Source: Candidatus Scatomorpha stercoravium
Lineage (GTDB): Bacteria; Bacillota; Clostridia; Oscillospirales; Oscillospiraceae
Assembly (NCBI GenBank): GCA_018716005.1
Contig: DVKN01000220.1
Location: forward strand, 1 to 5,385
Reading direction: 5' to 3'
Length of the DNA: 5,385 nt
Shown: positions 1-5,385 of the stretch, piece after piece
How the letters are laid out: each line of letters opens with the position of its first letter
How positions within the stretch are numbered: position 1 is the stretch's first letter
Program-made: the position numbers and the translations under genes
The notes under the pieces: generated by a model
Database searches by the model: none
Told to the model about the DNA's origin: nothing
The model's input: only the letters and a program-made list of their open reading frames with translations

Positions 1-37
1 ACACCTGCTCCGATTACATTGGACAAAGCGCACAAAA

Positions 38-70
38 ATGACATTGTGAATTTGACAGCATAATTGTCAT
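38..70. repeat. Inverted repeat ATGACA...TGTCAT, possible operator
   Basis: ATGACA (38-43) and TGTCAT (65-70) are exact reverse complements 21 bases apart. An inner TGACA (53-57) also pairs with TGTCA (65-69). The arms lie just downstream of the possible minus-strand promoter at 107-78. Spacing of about two to three helical turns would suit a dimeric regulator, but this is a small repeat in AT-rich sequence and chance is plausible. Confidence 0.25.
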
Positions 71-77
71 CTATTTA

Positions 78-107
78 ACTATAGATTTTTTGCATAGTTT
101 TTAACAA
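78..107 (-). promoter_or_regulatory. Possible minus-strand promoter for a gene beyond the left edge
   Basis: TTGTTA (107-102; 4 of 6 to the -35 consensus), 18 bases, then TATAGT (83-78; 5 of 6 to -10) on the minus strand, in an AT-rich stretch after two terminators. AACTAT (77-82) and ATAGTT (94-99) form an inverted repeat overlapping the -10. No gene start is visible in the remaining 77 bases, so the target would be outside the window. AT-rich DNA yields such matches by chance. Confidence 0.35.
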
Positions 108-124
108 CCTATAACCGCGCCCCG

Positions 125-165
125 AAAAAACAAGACGGACTCCCTCGCACAGGAAGGAGTCCGTC
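125..165 (-). terminator. Second intrinsic terminator
   Basis: GACGGACTCC (134-143) pairs perfectly with GGAGTCCGTC (156-165), giving a 10-bp GC-rich stem with a 12-base loop. On the minus strand it is followed by TTGTTTTTTCGG (about 133-122), a good U-tract. It would catch transcription that passes the tRNA terminator 28 bases earlier. The plus strand shows no comparable T-tract after the stem, so it looks one-directional. Confidence 0.82.
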
Positions 166-192
166 CGGCCAAAAGCCTCATATTGAAAACAA

Positions 193-229
193 AGAAAAAG
201 TCCTGAAGCAGATGCTTCAGGACTTTTTC
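193..229 (-). terminator. Intrinsic terminator of tRNA-Ala
   Basis: A near-perfect palindrome: 193-210 and 213-230 are exact reverse complements (18 bp), sharing base 230 with the last A of the tRNA CCA. The functional hairpin is AGTCCTGAAGC, a four-base loop, and GCTTCAGGACT, followed on the minus strand by TTTTTCTTTG. The A and T flanks are symmetrical, so it should also terminate plus-strand transcription. It begins with no spacer after the mature tRNA 3' end. Confidence 0.92.
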
Positions 230-305
<76 letters not shown>

Positions 306-359
306 ATGGAAGCTGTGTTTTCGGGCCTTGCGGGAGGTCTCTCTCGCGTCGGCTTGATT

Positions 360-388
360 ATAATAGCACGTCGGGTGCCGTTTGTCAA
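360..388 (-). promoter_or_regulatory. Sigma-70-type promoter for tRNA-Ala
   Basis: On the minus strand TTGACA (388-383) is a perfect -35 box, followed by exactly 17 bases and then TATTAT (365-360) as -10 (5 of 6 matches), preceded by TGC, an extended -10 feature. An A-rich stretch with AAAAAA and AAAAAAA runs (about 407-391) lies just upstream and could act as an UP-like element. Transcription should start near 352, giving a leader of about 45 bases before the tRNA. Confidence 0.9.
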
Positions 389-435
389 CACTTTTTTTCG
401 TTTTTTCGCAAAACTCTTTCGGACCGCTCCGCAGC

Positions 436-481
436 GCCCGGAGGGGGCGACGAAGGGGGGACATGGTCCCCCCTTCCGGGC
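436..481 (-). terminator. GC-rich hairpin at the end of the sufC/SufB operon (no U-tract)
   Basis: GAAGGGGGGAC (452-462) and GTCCCCCCTTC (466-476) form a perfect 11-bp stem around a three-base loop. Outer bases GCCCGG (436-441) can pair with CCGGGC (476-481), giving an alternative or extended structure. It begins one base after the stop codon. The minus strand after it is GC-rich with no U-run, so it does not fit a standard intrinsic terminator. It may instead protect the mRNA 3' end or assist factor-dependent termination. The structure is certain; the function is inferred. Confidence 0.55.
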
Positions 482-1405
482 TTACTTCAGGAAGCCGGCG
501 ACTATCTGCTCTTCGGCTTCGGCCTCGGTGAGGCCGAGGGTCATGAGCTTCGTAATCTGCTCCCCTGCGATCTTGCCTATGGCGGCCTCGTGGACGAGGC
601 TGGCCTCCACGCTGTTCGCGGTAATCTCGGGGATGGCCTGGACAAAGCTCTCGTCCATGACGATATTGTCGCACTCGCTGTGGCCGTAGCACCTGGCGTT
701 GCCGTTTATGCGCAGGACGAGCACCTGGCGGGACTTGTCGCGCGCGACGCCGCGGCTTATGACGTTGGCGCTCGAGTCGTCGCCGTCGAGGTCAATGGTG
801 AACTCGCTGTCGGAGACCTGCACGCCGTGGGTCATGAGCTTCTCGCGGACTATGAGCGTCGCGCCCGCGCCGACCTTGGCGGTGGTGATGCGCTTGGTGG
901 AGTCGATGCCCTTTATCTGGGTGGTATCCATCTCCATGTACGCGCCCTCGCCCAGCTCGATGTGGGTGGTGGGGTTCATAATGCGCCCGCCCGTGCCGTC
1001 GCCGTCGGCGTAGTGCTTCTCGACGTACTTCAGCTTGGCGTTCCTGTCGAGGTAGAAGCTGTGTATGCCGTCGTGCTGGCTGTCCTGATTGCCGCAGTTG
1101 TTGATGCCGCAGCCGGCGATAATCGTGACGTCGGCACCCTCGCCGATGTGGAAGTCGTTATAGACGAGGTCCTTGAGGCCGCTCTGCTCGATTATGACGG
1201 GGATGTGGACGCTCTCGTTCTTCGTGCCGGGCTTTATGTAGATGTCGATGCCGGGCTTGTCGGACTTCGTGACGATGTCTATGTTCGCGGTGGTAGCCCT
1301 TCCGGCGAGCTCGCCGTCGGAGCGGATATTGTACGCCCCCTCGGGCACGCCGTGGAGGCCGGCTATTTCGGCCAGCAGGGCCTTCTGTATAGCGTCGAGT
1401 GCCAT
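482..1405 (-). CDS. SufB/SufD-family Fe-S cluster scaffold, short form (SmsB-like)
   Basis: 307 residues, much shorter than the roughly 420-490 of classical SufD and SufB; it corresponds to the beta-helix core plus C-terminal helices. Recognisable segments are CGINNCGNQDSQHDGIHSF (99-117), KLMTHG (189-194), ARCYGHSECD (237-246) and VHEAAIGKIAGEQ (271-283), ending in a short helical tail. Cysteines are C99, C104, C239 and C245. H272-E273 appears to align with the HEA motif whose glutamate matters in E. coli SufB; that alignment is from memory. The predicted role is the scaffold that assembles Fe-S clusters with the SufC-like ATPase encoded just upstream. Only 12 bases separate the genes and TAAGGAGGG (1420-1412) supports the ATG. 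I give no symbol because B versus D is ambiguous for the short form. No cysteine desulfurase, SufU or SufA gene is present. A GC-rich hairpin begins directly after the stop codon. Confidence 0.9.
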   Translation of the reverse strand: MALDAIQKALLAEIAGLHGVPEGAYNIRSDGELAGRATTANIDIVTKSDKPGIDIYIKPGTKNESVHIPVIIEQSGLKDLVYNDFHIGEGADVTIIAGCGINNCGNQDSQHDGIHSFYLDRNAKLKYVEKHYADGDGTGGRIMNPTTHIELGEGAYMEMDTTQIKGIDSTKRITTAKVGAGATLIVREKLMTHGVQVSDSEFTIDLDGDDSSANVISRGVARDKSRQVLVLRINGNARCYGHSECDNIVMDESFVQAIPEITANSVEASLVHEAAIGKIAGEQITKLMTLGLTEAEAEEQIVAGFLK

Positions 1406-1411
1406 GATATA

Positions 1412-1420
1412 CCCTCCTTA
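1412..1420 (-). promoter_or_regulatory. Ribosome binding site of the SufB-like gene, overlapping the sufC stop
   Basis: TAAGGAGGG on the minus strand includes the sufC TAA stop codon and is almost the full complement of the 16S rRNA 3' end. GGAGG ends 7 bases before the ATG at 1405. It fixes the start and suggests coupled translation of the two partner proteins. Confidence 0.88.
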
Positions 1421-2134
1421 AACGGCCGTCAGGCGGCCGCAGGCACCGCCTCCGATGAGGCCGGGCAGAATCTCGTCGCGCGTCCCCTGCTCCTTGATGC
1501 GGCCGGCGGCGATGACGACGATGCGGTCGGCTATCTCGAGAATGCGCTCCTGGTGGGAGATTATGAGGATGGAGCCGTTTATCTGCTCGTACATCTTCTC
1601 GAAGACGCTGATGAGGTTGGAGAAGCTCCAGAGGTCTATGCCGGCCTCGGGCTCGTCGAAAATGGACAGCTTAGTCCCGCGCGCGAGGATGGTGGCTATC
1701 TCGATGCGCTTGAGCTCGCCGCCGGAGAGCGAGGCGTTGACCTCGCGGTTTATGTAGTCGCGCGCGCACATGCCGACGCGGCTGAGGTAGTCGCAGGCCT
1801 CGCTGACGGTCAGCTTCCTGCCCGCGGCGAGGCGCAGGAGGTCGTAGACCTGTATGCCCTTGAAGCGCACCGGCTGCTGGAAGGCGAAGCTGATGCCCTT
1901 TTTCGCGCGCTCGGTGATGCCGAGCTCGGTTATGTCCTCGCCGTCGAGGATGATGCGGCCCGAGCTGGGCTTTATAATGCCCGCGATGATGCGGGCGAGA
2001 GTGCTCTTGCCGCCGCCGTTGGGGCCGGTGATGGCCGTGAAGCGCTCGTTGACCGTGAGGGAGATGTCGTTGAGTATCTCCTTGGAGCCGCTCTCATCCT
2101 CGGCGGCGTAGGAGACGTGCTTGAGTTCCAGCAT
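1418..2134 (-). CDS. sufC: SufC-type Fe-S assembly ABC ATPase (SmsC-like)
   Basis: 238-residue soluble ABC ATPase with no membrane segments. Walker A is GPNGGGKST (37-45), the Q-loop lies in FAFQQP (83-88), the ABC signature is LSGGE (136-140), Walker B is LSIFDEPEAGID (156-167) and the H-loop histidine is H194 (IISHQERI). SufC proteins bind SufB-family scaffolds and use ATP to reshape them for Fe-S cluster assembly. The EPEAGIDLW form of the D-loop region and the adjacent single short SufB-like gene fit the two-component minimal (SmsC) type rather than the SufC of SufBCD operons; that subtype assignment rests on my knowledge of the families. The start is supported by AGAGAGGT at 2148-2141, overlapping the plsY stop, 7 bases from the ATG. 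A generic ABC transporter ATPase is unlikely because the partner is a SufB homologue, not a permease. Confidence 0.93.
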   Translation of the reverse strand: MLELKHVSYAAEDESGSKEILNDISLTVNERFTAITGPNGGGKSTLARIIAGIIKPSSGRIILDGEDITELGITERAKKGISFAFQQPVRFKGIQVYDLLRLAAGRKLTVSEACDYLSRVGMCARDYINREVNASLSGGELKRIEIATILARGTKLSIFDEPEAGIDLWSFSNLISVFEKMYEQINGSILIISHQERILEIADRIVVIAAGRIKEQGTRDEILPGLIGGGACGRLTAV

Positions 2135-2140
2135 AGGTTT

Positions 2141-2148
2141 ACCTCTCT
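2141..2148 (-). promoter_or_regulatory. Ribosome binding site of sufC, overlapping the plsY stop
   Basis: AGAGAGGT on the minus strand shares its first two bases with the plsY TAG stop and lies 7 bases (measured from AGAGG) before the sufC ATG. It is weaker than the site of the SufB-like gene, but the geometry is the same. Confidence 0.72.
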
Positions 2149-2815
2149 AAAAGCTGTCGTTGTCCAGTTTGTGCGAAATATCGCGGCGGAAGGCTATCTT
2201 CGACTCGTTATGGGCCAGGAGCCGCTTAATATTGGCGTGGTGCCTAAATATAATCATAATCACCGCGGCGGACGCGATAATGAGGCAGCGGCCGGAGAAG
2301 CCGTTCGCCAGCATCGTGACGGGCACGCTGGCCGTGGAGACTATGCTCCCGAGCGAGACGTAGCGCGTGGCGGCGACGATGACGCCGAAAATGAAGAGGG
2401 CGATGAGCGCCGCGTTTATGTCTATGACGGCGGCGCAGCTGACGCCGGTAAGTATGCCCTTGCCGCCCTTGAAGCCGTAAAAAACGGGGAAGCTGTGCCC
2501 CAGTATGCAGCAGAAGGTGGCGACGCAGCGGCCGGTGGCCGTGAACTCCTCCGCCCAGCCCTCCGGCGCGGCGGCGGACAGCAGCCAGCCGCCTATGAGC
2601 GCGGCGAGGACGCCCTTGAGGACGTCGATGGCGATGACGCCGATTATACCCGTGACGCCGTAGGTGCGGAAAAAGTTCGTCAGCCCGGCGTTGCCGCTGC
2701 CGCTGCTGCGCACATCCTGGCCGAAAAGCATACGGGAGACGATAATGGCCCCGTTTACGCTGCCGAGCAGGTATGCGGTTACGCCCCCCAGGGCGAGCAT
2801 GAGCGTGATAAGCAT
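2147..2815 (-). CDS. plsY: Acyl-phosphate:glycerol-3-phosphate acyltransferase PlsY
   Basis: 222-residue polytopic inner-membrane enzyme that transfers the acyl group from acyl-phosphate (made by PlsX) to glycerol-3-phosphate, forming lysophosphatidic acid in the first step of phospholipid synthesis. All family motifs are visible: SGSGNAGLTNFFR (38-50), GHSFPVFYGFKGGKG (106-120, glycerol-3-phosphate binding region), SLGSI (154-158) and HANIKRLLAHNE (193-204). Hydrophobic segments lie near 1-20, 53-80, 92-106, 122-150 and 160-190, consistent with the several membrane helices of the family. The ATG starts 2 bases after the der stop. The best Shine-Dalgarno match, AAGGGAGAT (2835-2828), is about 13 bases away and inside der, so translation probably depends on coupling to der. 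No plsX or gpsA is in the window. Confidence 0.97.
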   Translation of the reverse strand: MLITLMLALGGVTAYLLGSVNGAIIVSRMLFGQDVRSSGSGNAGLTNFFRTYGVTGIIGVIAIDVLKGVLAALIGGWLLSAAAPEGWAEEFTATGRCVATFCCILGHSFPVFYGFKGGKGILTGVSCAAVIDINAALIALFIFGVIVAATRYVSLGSIVSTASVPVTMLANGFSGRCLIIASAAVIMIIFRHHANIKRLLAHNESKIAFRRDISHKLDNDSF

Positions 2816-2817
2816 AC

Positions 2818-4143
2818 TTACTCTTTATCTCCCTTCTGCCGTATCACGATGCGTATGGGCGTGCCTTCGAGCCCGAAGGCGGCGCGTATCTGGTTCTCGA
2901 TGTAGCGCTGGTAGGAAAAGTGGAAGAGCTCGCGGCTGTTGCAGAAGACGACGAAGTTCGGCGGGCGGACGCCGGTCTGCGTCATGTAGTATATCTTGAG
3001 CCGCTTGCCCTTGTCCGTGGGCGGCTGCTGCCGCGCCTGGGCCTGGCTGAGGACGTCGTTGAGCATGCCCGTGGTAATCCTCATGGCGCTCTGGTCGTTG
3101 ACGTAGTTCACAAGCTCGAATATGCGCTCGGTGCGCTGGCCGGTGAGCGCGGAGATAAAGAGCACCGGCGCGTAGCTCATGAAGCTGAGGTCGCGCAGCA
3201 CGTCCTTCCTGAGCTTGTCCATGGTCTTCCCGTCCTTCTCGACGAGGTCCCACTTGTTGACGACTATGACGCTGGCCTTCCCCGCCTCGTGGGCGAGGCC
3301 GGCTATCTTGGTGTCCTGCTCGGTGACGCCGTCCCTTGCGTCTATCATTATAAGGCAAACGTCGGCCCTGTCAATAGCCAGCTTCGCGCGCATGACGGAG
3401 AATTTTTCTATCCTGTCGTCCACCTTGCTGCGGCGGCGTATGCCGGCGGTGTCTATGAAGACGTATTTGCCGTACTTGTTCTCGAAGGGCGTGTCCACCG
3501 CGTCGCGGGTCGTGCCGGCCATATTGGAGACTATCACGCGCTTCTCGCCGAGGATGAGGTTTATGAGCGAGCTCTTGCCGACGTTCGGCTTGCCTATGAC
3601 GGCGACGCGTATGCGGTCGGAATCCTCCTCATAGGCGCTCTCGGGCGGGAAGTGCGCGACGCACTCGTCGAGCAGGTCGCCCGTGCCGTGGCCGTGGACG
3701 GCGGAGACGCTTATCGGGTCGCCGAGGCCGAGGGAATAGAACTCGTAGAAGCCGGGTTCCGTGTCGCCCGTGGAGTCCATCTTGTTCACGCAGAGCACGA
3801 CGGGCTTGCCGGAGCGCTTGAGCATATCGGCGACGGTCTTGTCAGCGGCGGTGACGCCGGTGCCTATCTCGGTGACGAGGACGATGACGTCCGCCGCGTC
3901 TATGGCGAGCAGCGCCTGCTCGCGCATGAACATGAGAATCTCGCTGTCCGCGCTGGGCTCTATGCCGCCCGTGTCCACTATATCGAATTTGCGCCCGTTC
4001 CACTCGCATTCGGCGTAGAGCCTGTCGCGGGTGACGCCCGGCGTGTCCTCCACGATGGAGAGCCTGCGCCCGGCGAGGCGGTTGAAGAGCATGGACTTGC
4101 CGACGTTCGGCCTGCCCACTATTGCTACGAGGGGTCGGGACAT
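2818..4143 (-). CDS. der: Ribosome biogenesis double GTPase Der (EngA)
   Basis: 441 residues, the usual length for Der, an essential cytoplasmic GTPase that binds and matures the 50S ribosomal subunit. It has two tandem G domains and a KH-like tail. Domain 1: G1 GRPNVGKS (10-17), switch TPGVTRD (34-40), G3 DTGG (57-60), G4 NKMD (120-123), G5 SAVHG (147-151). Domain 2: G1 GKPNVGKS (184-191), switch AGTTRD (209-214), G3 DTAG (231-234), G4 NKWD (296-299), G5 SAL (331-333). The C-terminal KH-like domain spans about 352-437 and includes KIYYMTQTGVRPPNFVVF. No key motif is missing. The start is supported by TTGGAGGT at 4157-4150, 7 bases from the ATG. The 43-base gap to the upstream gene has no clear terminator, so co-transcription with it is likely. 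plsY begins 2 bases after the stop. Confidence 0.98.
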   Translation of the reverse strand: MSRPLVAIVGRPNVGKSMLFNRLAGRRLSIVEDTPGVTRDRLYAECEWNGRKFDIVDTGGIEPSADSEILMFMREQALLAIDAADVIVLVTEIGTGVTAADKTVADMLKRSGKPVVLCVNKMDSTGDTEPGFYEFYSLGLGDPISVSAVHGHGTGDLLDECVAHFPPESAYEEDSDRIRVAVIGKPNVGKSSLINLILGEKRVIVSNMAGTTRDAVDTPFENKYGKYVFIDTAGIRRRSKVDDRIEKFSVMRAKLAIDRADVCLIMIDARDGVTEQDTKIAGLAHEAGKASVIVVNKWDLVEKDGKTMDKLRKDVLRDLSFMSYAPVLFISALTGQRTERIFELVNYVNDQSAMRITTGMLNDVLSQAQARQQPPTDKGKRLKIYYMTQTGVRPPNFVVFCNSRELFHFSYQRYIENQIRAAFGLEGTPIRIVIRQKGDKE

Positions 4144-4149
4144 TGCGGT

Positions 4150-4157
4150 ACCTCCAA
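4150..4157 (-). promoter_or_regulatory. Ribosome binding site of der
   Basis: TTGGAGGT on the minus strand, with GGAGG 7 bases before the ATG at 4143, in the 43-base gap after the DUF512 gene. It supports independent translation initiation of der. Confidence 0.85.
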
Positions 4158-4186
4158 GTGAAGAGTATAAAGTGACGAGCGGAAAA

Positions 4187-5385
4187 TTAAACGCCGAGCA
4201 TGGCGTCCAGCAGCTCCCGGCCGCTGCCGCCGATGGGTACGACGGGCACGCCGAGGGCTTCGCCCGCCTCTTCGAGCGTGACGTCGTCGAGGAAGACGCC
4301 CTCGCCGTGGCGGAGCATGGTGTGCGGGATGAGCACGCGCTCCCCGAGGTCCCTGCCTTTGAGCTGAGCGATGAGGTCGCCGCCGGTGACGAGACCCGCG
4401 ACGTCTATCGTGTGGCCGAAGAAGTCGTTGACGACGGCGCAGACCTGCCCGTTTATTTTAGCACACTTTTTGTGTCCGAGCTGTAAAAGTTTATCCAGGA
4501 GCGGCGCGGCGGAGACGCCCGTCGCTATCGTGAAGCGCGCTCCAGTGCCCGCGTCCGCGGGGGTGTCCTCGAGCTCGGCGAGGAATTCCGTCTCCAGGAG
4601 GCGCATGAGGCCGACGCCGTTCTCGAGCTGGCTGTATTCCTCGTAGTATTCGTCCTCCGGCACCTCCCTGCGCGCCTTGAGATAGAGCTCGTCGGAGCAC
4701 CAGAATATCCGGCTGCCGTGCCGCTCGAGGCATTCGGCGGCGAAGGCCTCGACCCGGTCTATCGTCCCGGCGGCCTTTGCGGCGTCGAAGGGCGTGAGCT
4801 CGGGGAGGTTTTCGCGGTGCTTCGTGAGGCCCACGGGCACAATGGAGACGCTGTACACGCCCGGATAGAGCTCCGCGAGCTCGCGCATGGTGCGGCCGAG
4901 CTCCTCGCCGTCGTTCCAGCCGGGGCAGCAGACGACCTGGCAGTTCATCGTTATCCCGGCCTCCGCGAGGCGCCTGAGCGGCGTCATGATGTCCGCGGCC
5001 TTCGGGTTGCCCATGAGCCGCGCGCGCAGCGTGGGGTTCGTGGCGTGGACGGAGACGTTTATGGGGCTTATCCTCAGCGCGCAAATCCGCTCAAACTCGC
5101 GCTCGGAGAGGTTCGTGAGCGTGATATAGCTGCCCGTGAGGAAGCTCAGCCGCGCGTCGTCGTCCTTGAAGTACAGCGTGCGGCGCATCCCTCGCGGGAG
5201 CTGGTCGACGAAGCAGAAAACGCAGCGGTTCGAGCAGCCCCAGGGCTTGTCCATGAGGTACTCGGCAAAGTCGAGCCCGAGGTCCGCGCCCTCTTCCTTC
5301 CTGACCTTTACCGTGTGCTCGCTGCCGTCCGGCCGCCTGATGAGCAGCGTGAGGCGGCTCTCGTAGCTCCAGTAGCGGTAGTCGA
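4187..5385 (-). CDS. Radical-SAM / DUF512 family protein, partial (N-terminus beyond right edge)
   Basis: The frame stays open from the TAA stop at 4187-4189 to the window edge, giving 398 visible codons. An ATG at 5252-5254 lies just before the cysteine motif, but conserved-looking sequence continues upstream of it (ending GLDFAEYL), so that ATG is internal and the true start lies outside. Visible residues 50, 54 and 57 form C-x3-C-x2-C (CSNRCVFC), the radical-SAM [4Fe-4S] signature, followed by FVDQLPRGMR and YFKDDDARLSF, which are characteristic of the DUF512 family. The barrel region carries YITLTNL (86-92) and NCQVVCCPGWNDG (147-159). The C-terminal DUF512 part includes TIATGVSAAPLLDKL, NDFFGHTIDVAGLVTGGD and LIPHTMLRHGEGVFLDD (roughly 285-367). 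Full-length relatives have an N-terminal PDZ-like domain, mostly missing here. The substrate is unknown in the family as far as I know; it is sometimes labelled NifB/MoaA-like. It lies 43 bases upstream of der, its common neighbour in Clostridia. Confidence 0.92.
   Translation of the reverse strand, partial: DYRYWSYESRLTLLIRRPDGSEHTVKVRKEEGADLGLDFAEYLMDKPWGCSNRCVFCFVDQLPRGMRRTLYFKDDDARLSFLTGSYITLTNLSEREFERICALRISPINVSVHATNPTLRARLMGNPKAADIMTPLRRLAEAGITMNCQVVCCPGWNDGEELGRTMRELAELYPGVYSVSIVPVGLTKHRENLPELTPFDAAKAAGTIDRVEAFAAECLERHGSRIFWCSDELYLKARREVPEDEYYEEYSQLENGVGLMRLLETEFLAELEDTPADAGTGARFTIATGVSAAPLLDKLLQLGHKKCAKINGQVCAVVNDFFGHTIDVAGLVTGGDLIAQLKGRDLGERVLIPHTMLRHGEGVFLDDVTLEEAGEALGVPVVPIGGSGRELLDAMLGV

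Noticed and set aside
52..80. Plus-strand TTGACA at 52-57 with TTAACT 17 bases later, considered as a rightward promoter
   Set aside because: The -10 matches only 3 of 6 bases, and no plus-strand gene follows before a terminator that works in both directions.
590..2905. A 771-codon plus-strand open frame running antisense across the SufB-like gene, sufC, plsY and the end of der
   Set aside because: Its translation is low-complexity (Ala, Val, Asp, Gly, Glu rich) with no recognisable domain, and it spans four well-supported genes. In a GC-rich genome, codon bias on one strand commonly leaves long stop-free frames on the other.
2920..4161. A 413-codon plus-strand frame opposite der
   Set aside because: It shadows der, whose two complete sets of G motifs are unambiguous; its composition has the same Ala/Val/Asp/Glu-rich antisense character.
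4144..4186. TATACT in the DUF512-der gap, considered as the -10 of a der promoter
   Set aside because: The hexamer 17 bases upstream (GTTTAA) barely resembles a -35 box and there is no extended -10, so I did not call a promoter.
4450..4495. AT-rich patch inside the DUF512 gene with TGCTAAAAT, considered as an internal promoter for der
   Set aside because: There is no acceptable -35 box 16-19 bases upstream, and the sequence encodes ordinary in-frame protein (LGHKKCAKING).
4491..5084. A 197-codon minus-strand frame inside the DUF512 gene
   Set aside because: Arg/Ala/His-rich out-of-frame translation of the radical-SAM gene, with no motif or plausible start.
5252..5254. ATG as the start of the DUF512 protein
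   Set aside because: The frame is open for 43 more codons to the window edge with family-like sequence, and starting here would leave only six residues before the first cluster cysteine and remove the usual N-terminal domain.

Overview
The window is a GC-rich bacterial chromosome segment in which every recognisable gene lies on the minus strand, so it is transcribed from right to left. Read in that direction it holds the 3' part of a radical-SAM/DUF512 protein gene (open at the right edge), der (double-GTPase ribosome assembly factor), plsY (acyl-phosphate:glycerol-3-phosphate acyltransferase), a SufC-type ABC ATPase, a short SufB/SufD-family scaffold protein, and a single tRNA-Ala(GGC). The DUF512-der-plsY order is typical of Clostridia and related Firmicutes. 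Together with near-perfect AAGGAGG-type ribosome binding sites, U-tract terminators and a two-gene minimal SUF system, it suggests a high-GC, probably anaerobic, clostridial organism. This placement is inference; Synergistota or another anaerobic phylum cannot be excluded.

Layout. Positions 5385-4187: DUF512/radical-SAM protein, missing its N-terminus. Positions 4143-2818: der, after a 43-base gap. plsY (2815-2147) starts 2 bases after der stops. sufC (2134-1418) and the SufB-like gene (1405-482) each follow the previous gene after exactly 12 bases, and each has a Shine-Dalgarno sequence built on the upstream stop codon, so der to SufB reads as one translationally coupled unit. A strong GC hairpin abuts the last stop codon. 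A near-consensus sigma-70-type promoter (388-360) then drives the tRNA gene (305-230), which runs straight into an intrinsic terminator (229-193). A second intrinsic terminator follows at 165-125. The last 120 bases are AT-rich, carry inverted repeats and hold a possible minus-strand promoter for a gene beyond the left edge.

How the genes fit together. Der supports 50S ribosome maturation and PlsY makes lysophosphatidic acid for membrane phospholipids. The SufC/SufB-like pair is a compact Fe-S cluster assembly machine matching the 'SUF-like minimal system' (SmsC/SmsB) type, and it sits where gpsA often follows plsY in related genomes. The upstream DUF512 protein is itself a predicted Fe-S (radical SAM) enzyme and so a plausible client of that machine, but this link is inference. 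No phage, transposon, CRISPR array or clearly novel system is visible. The most interesting points are the placement of the minimal Fe-S pair and the compact tRNA transcription unit.
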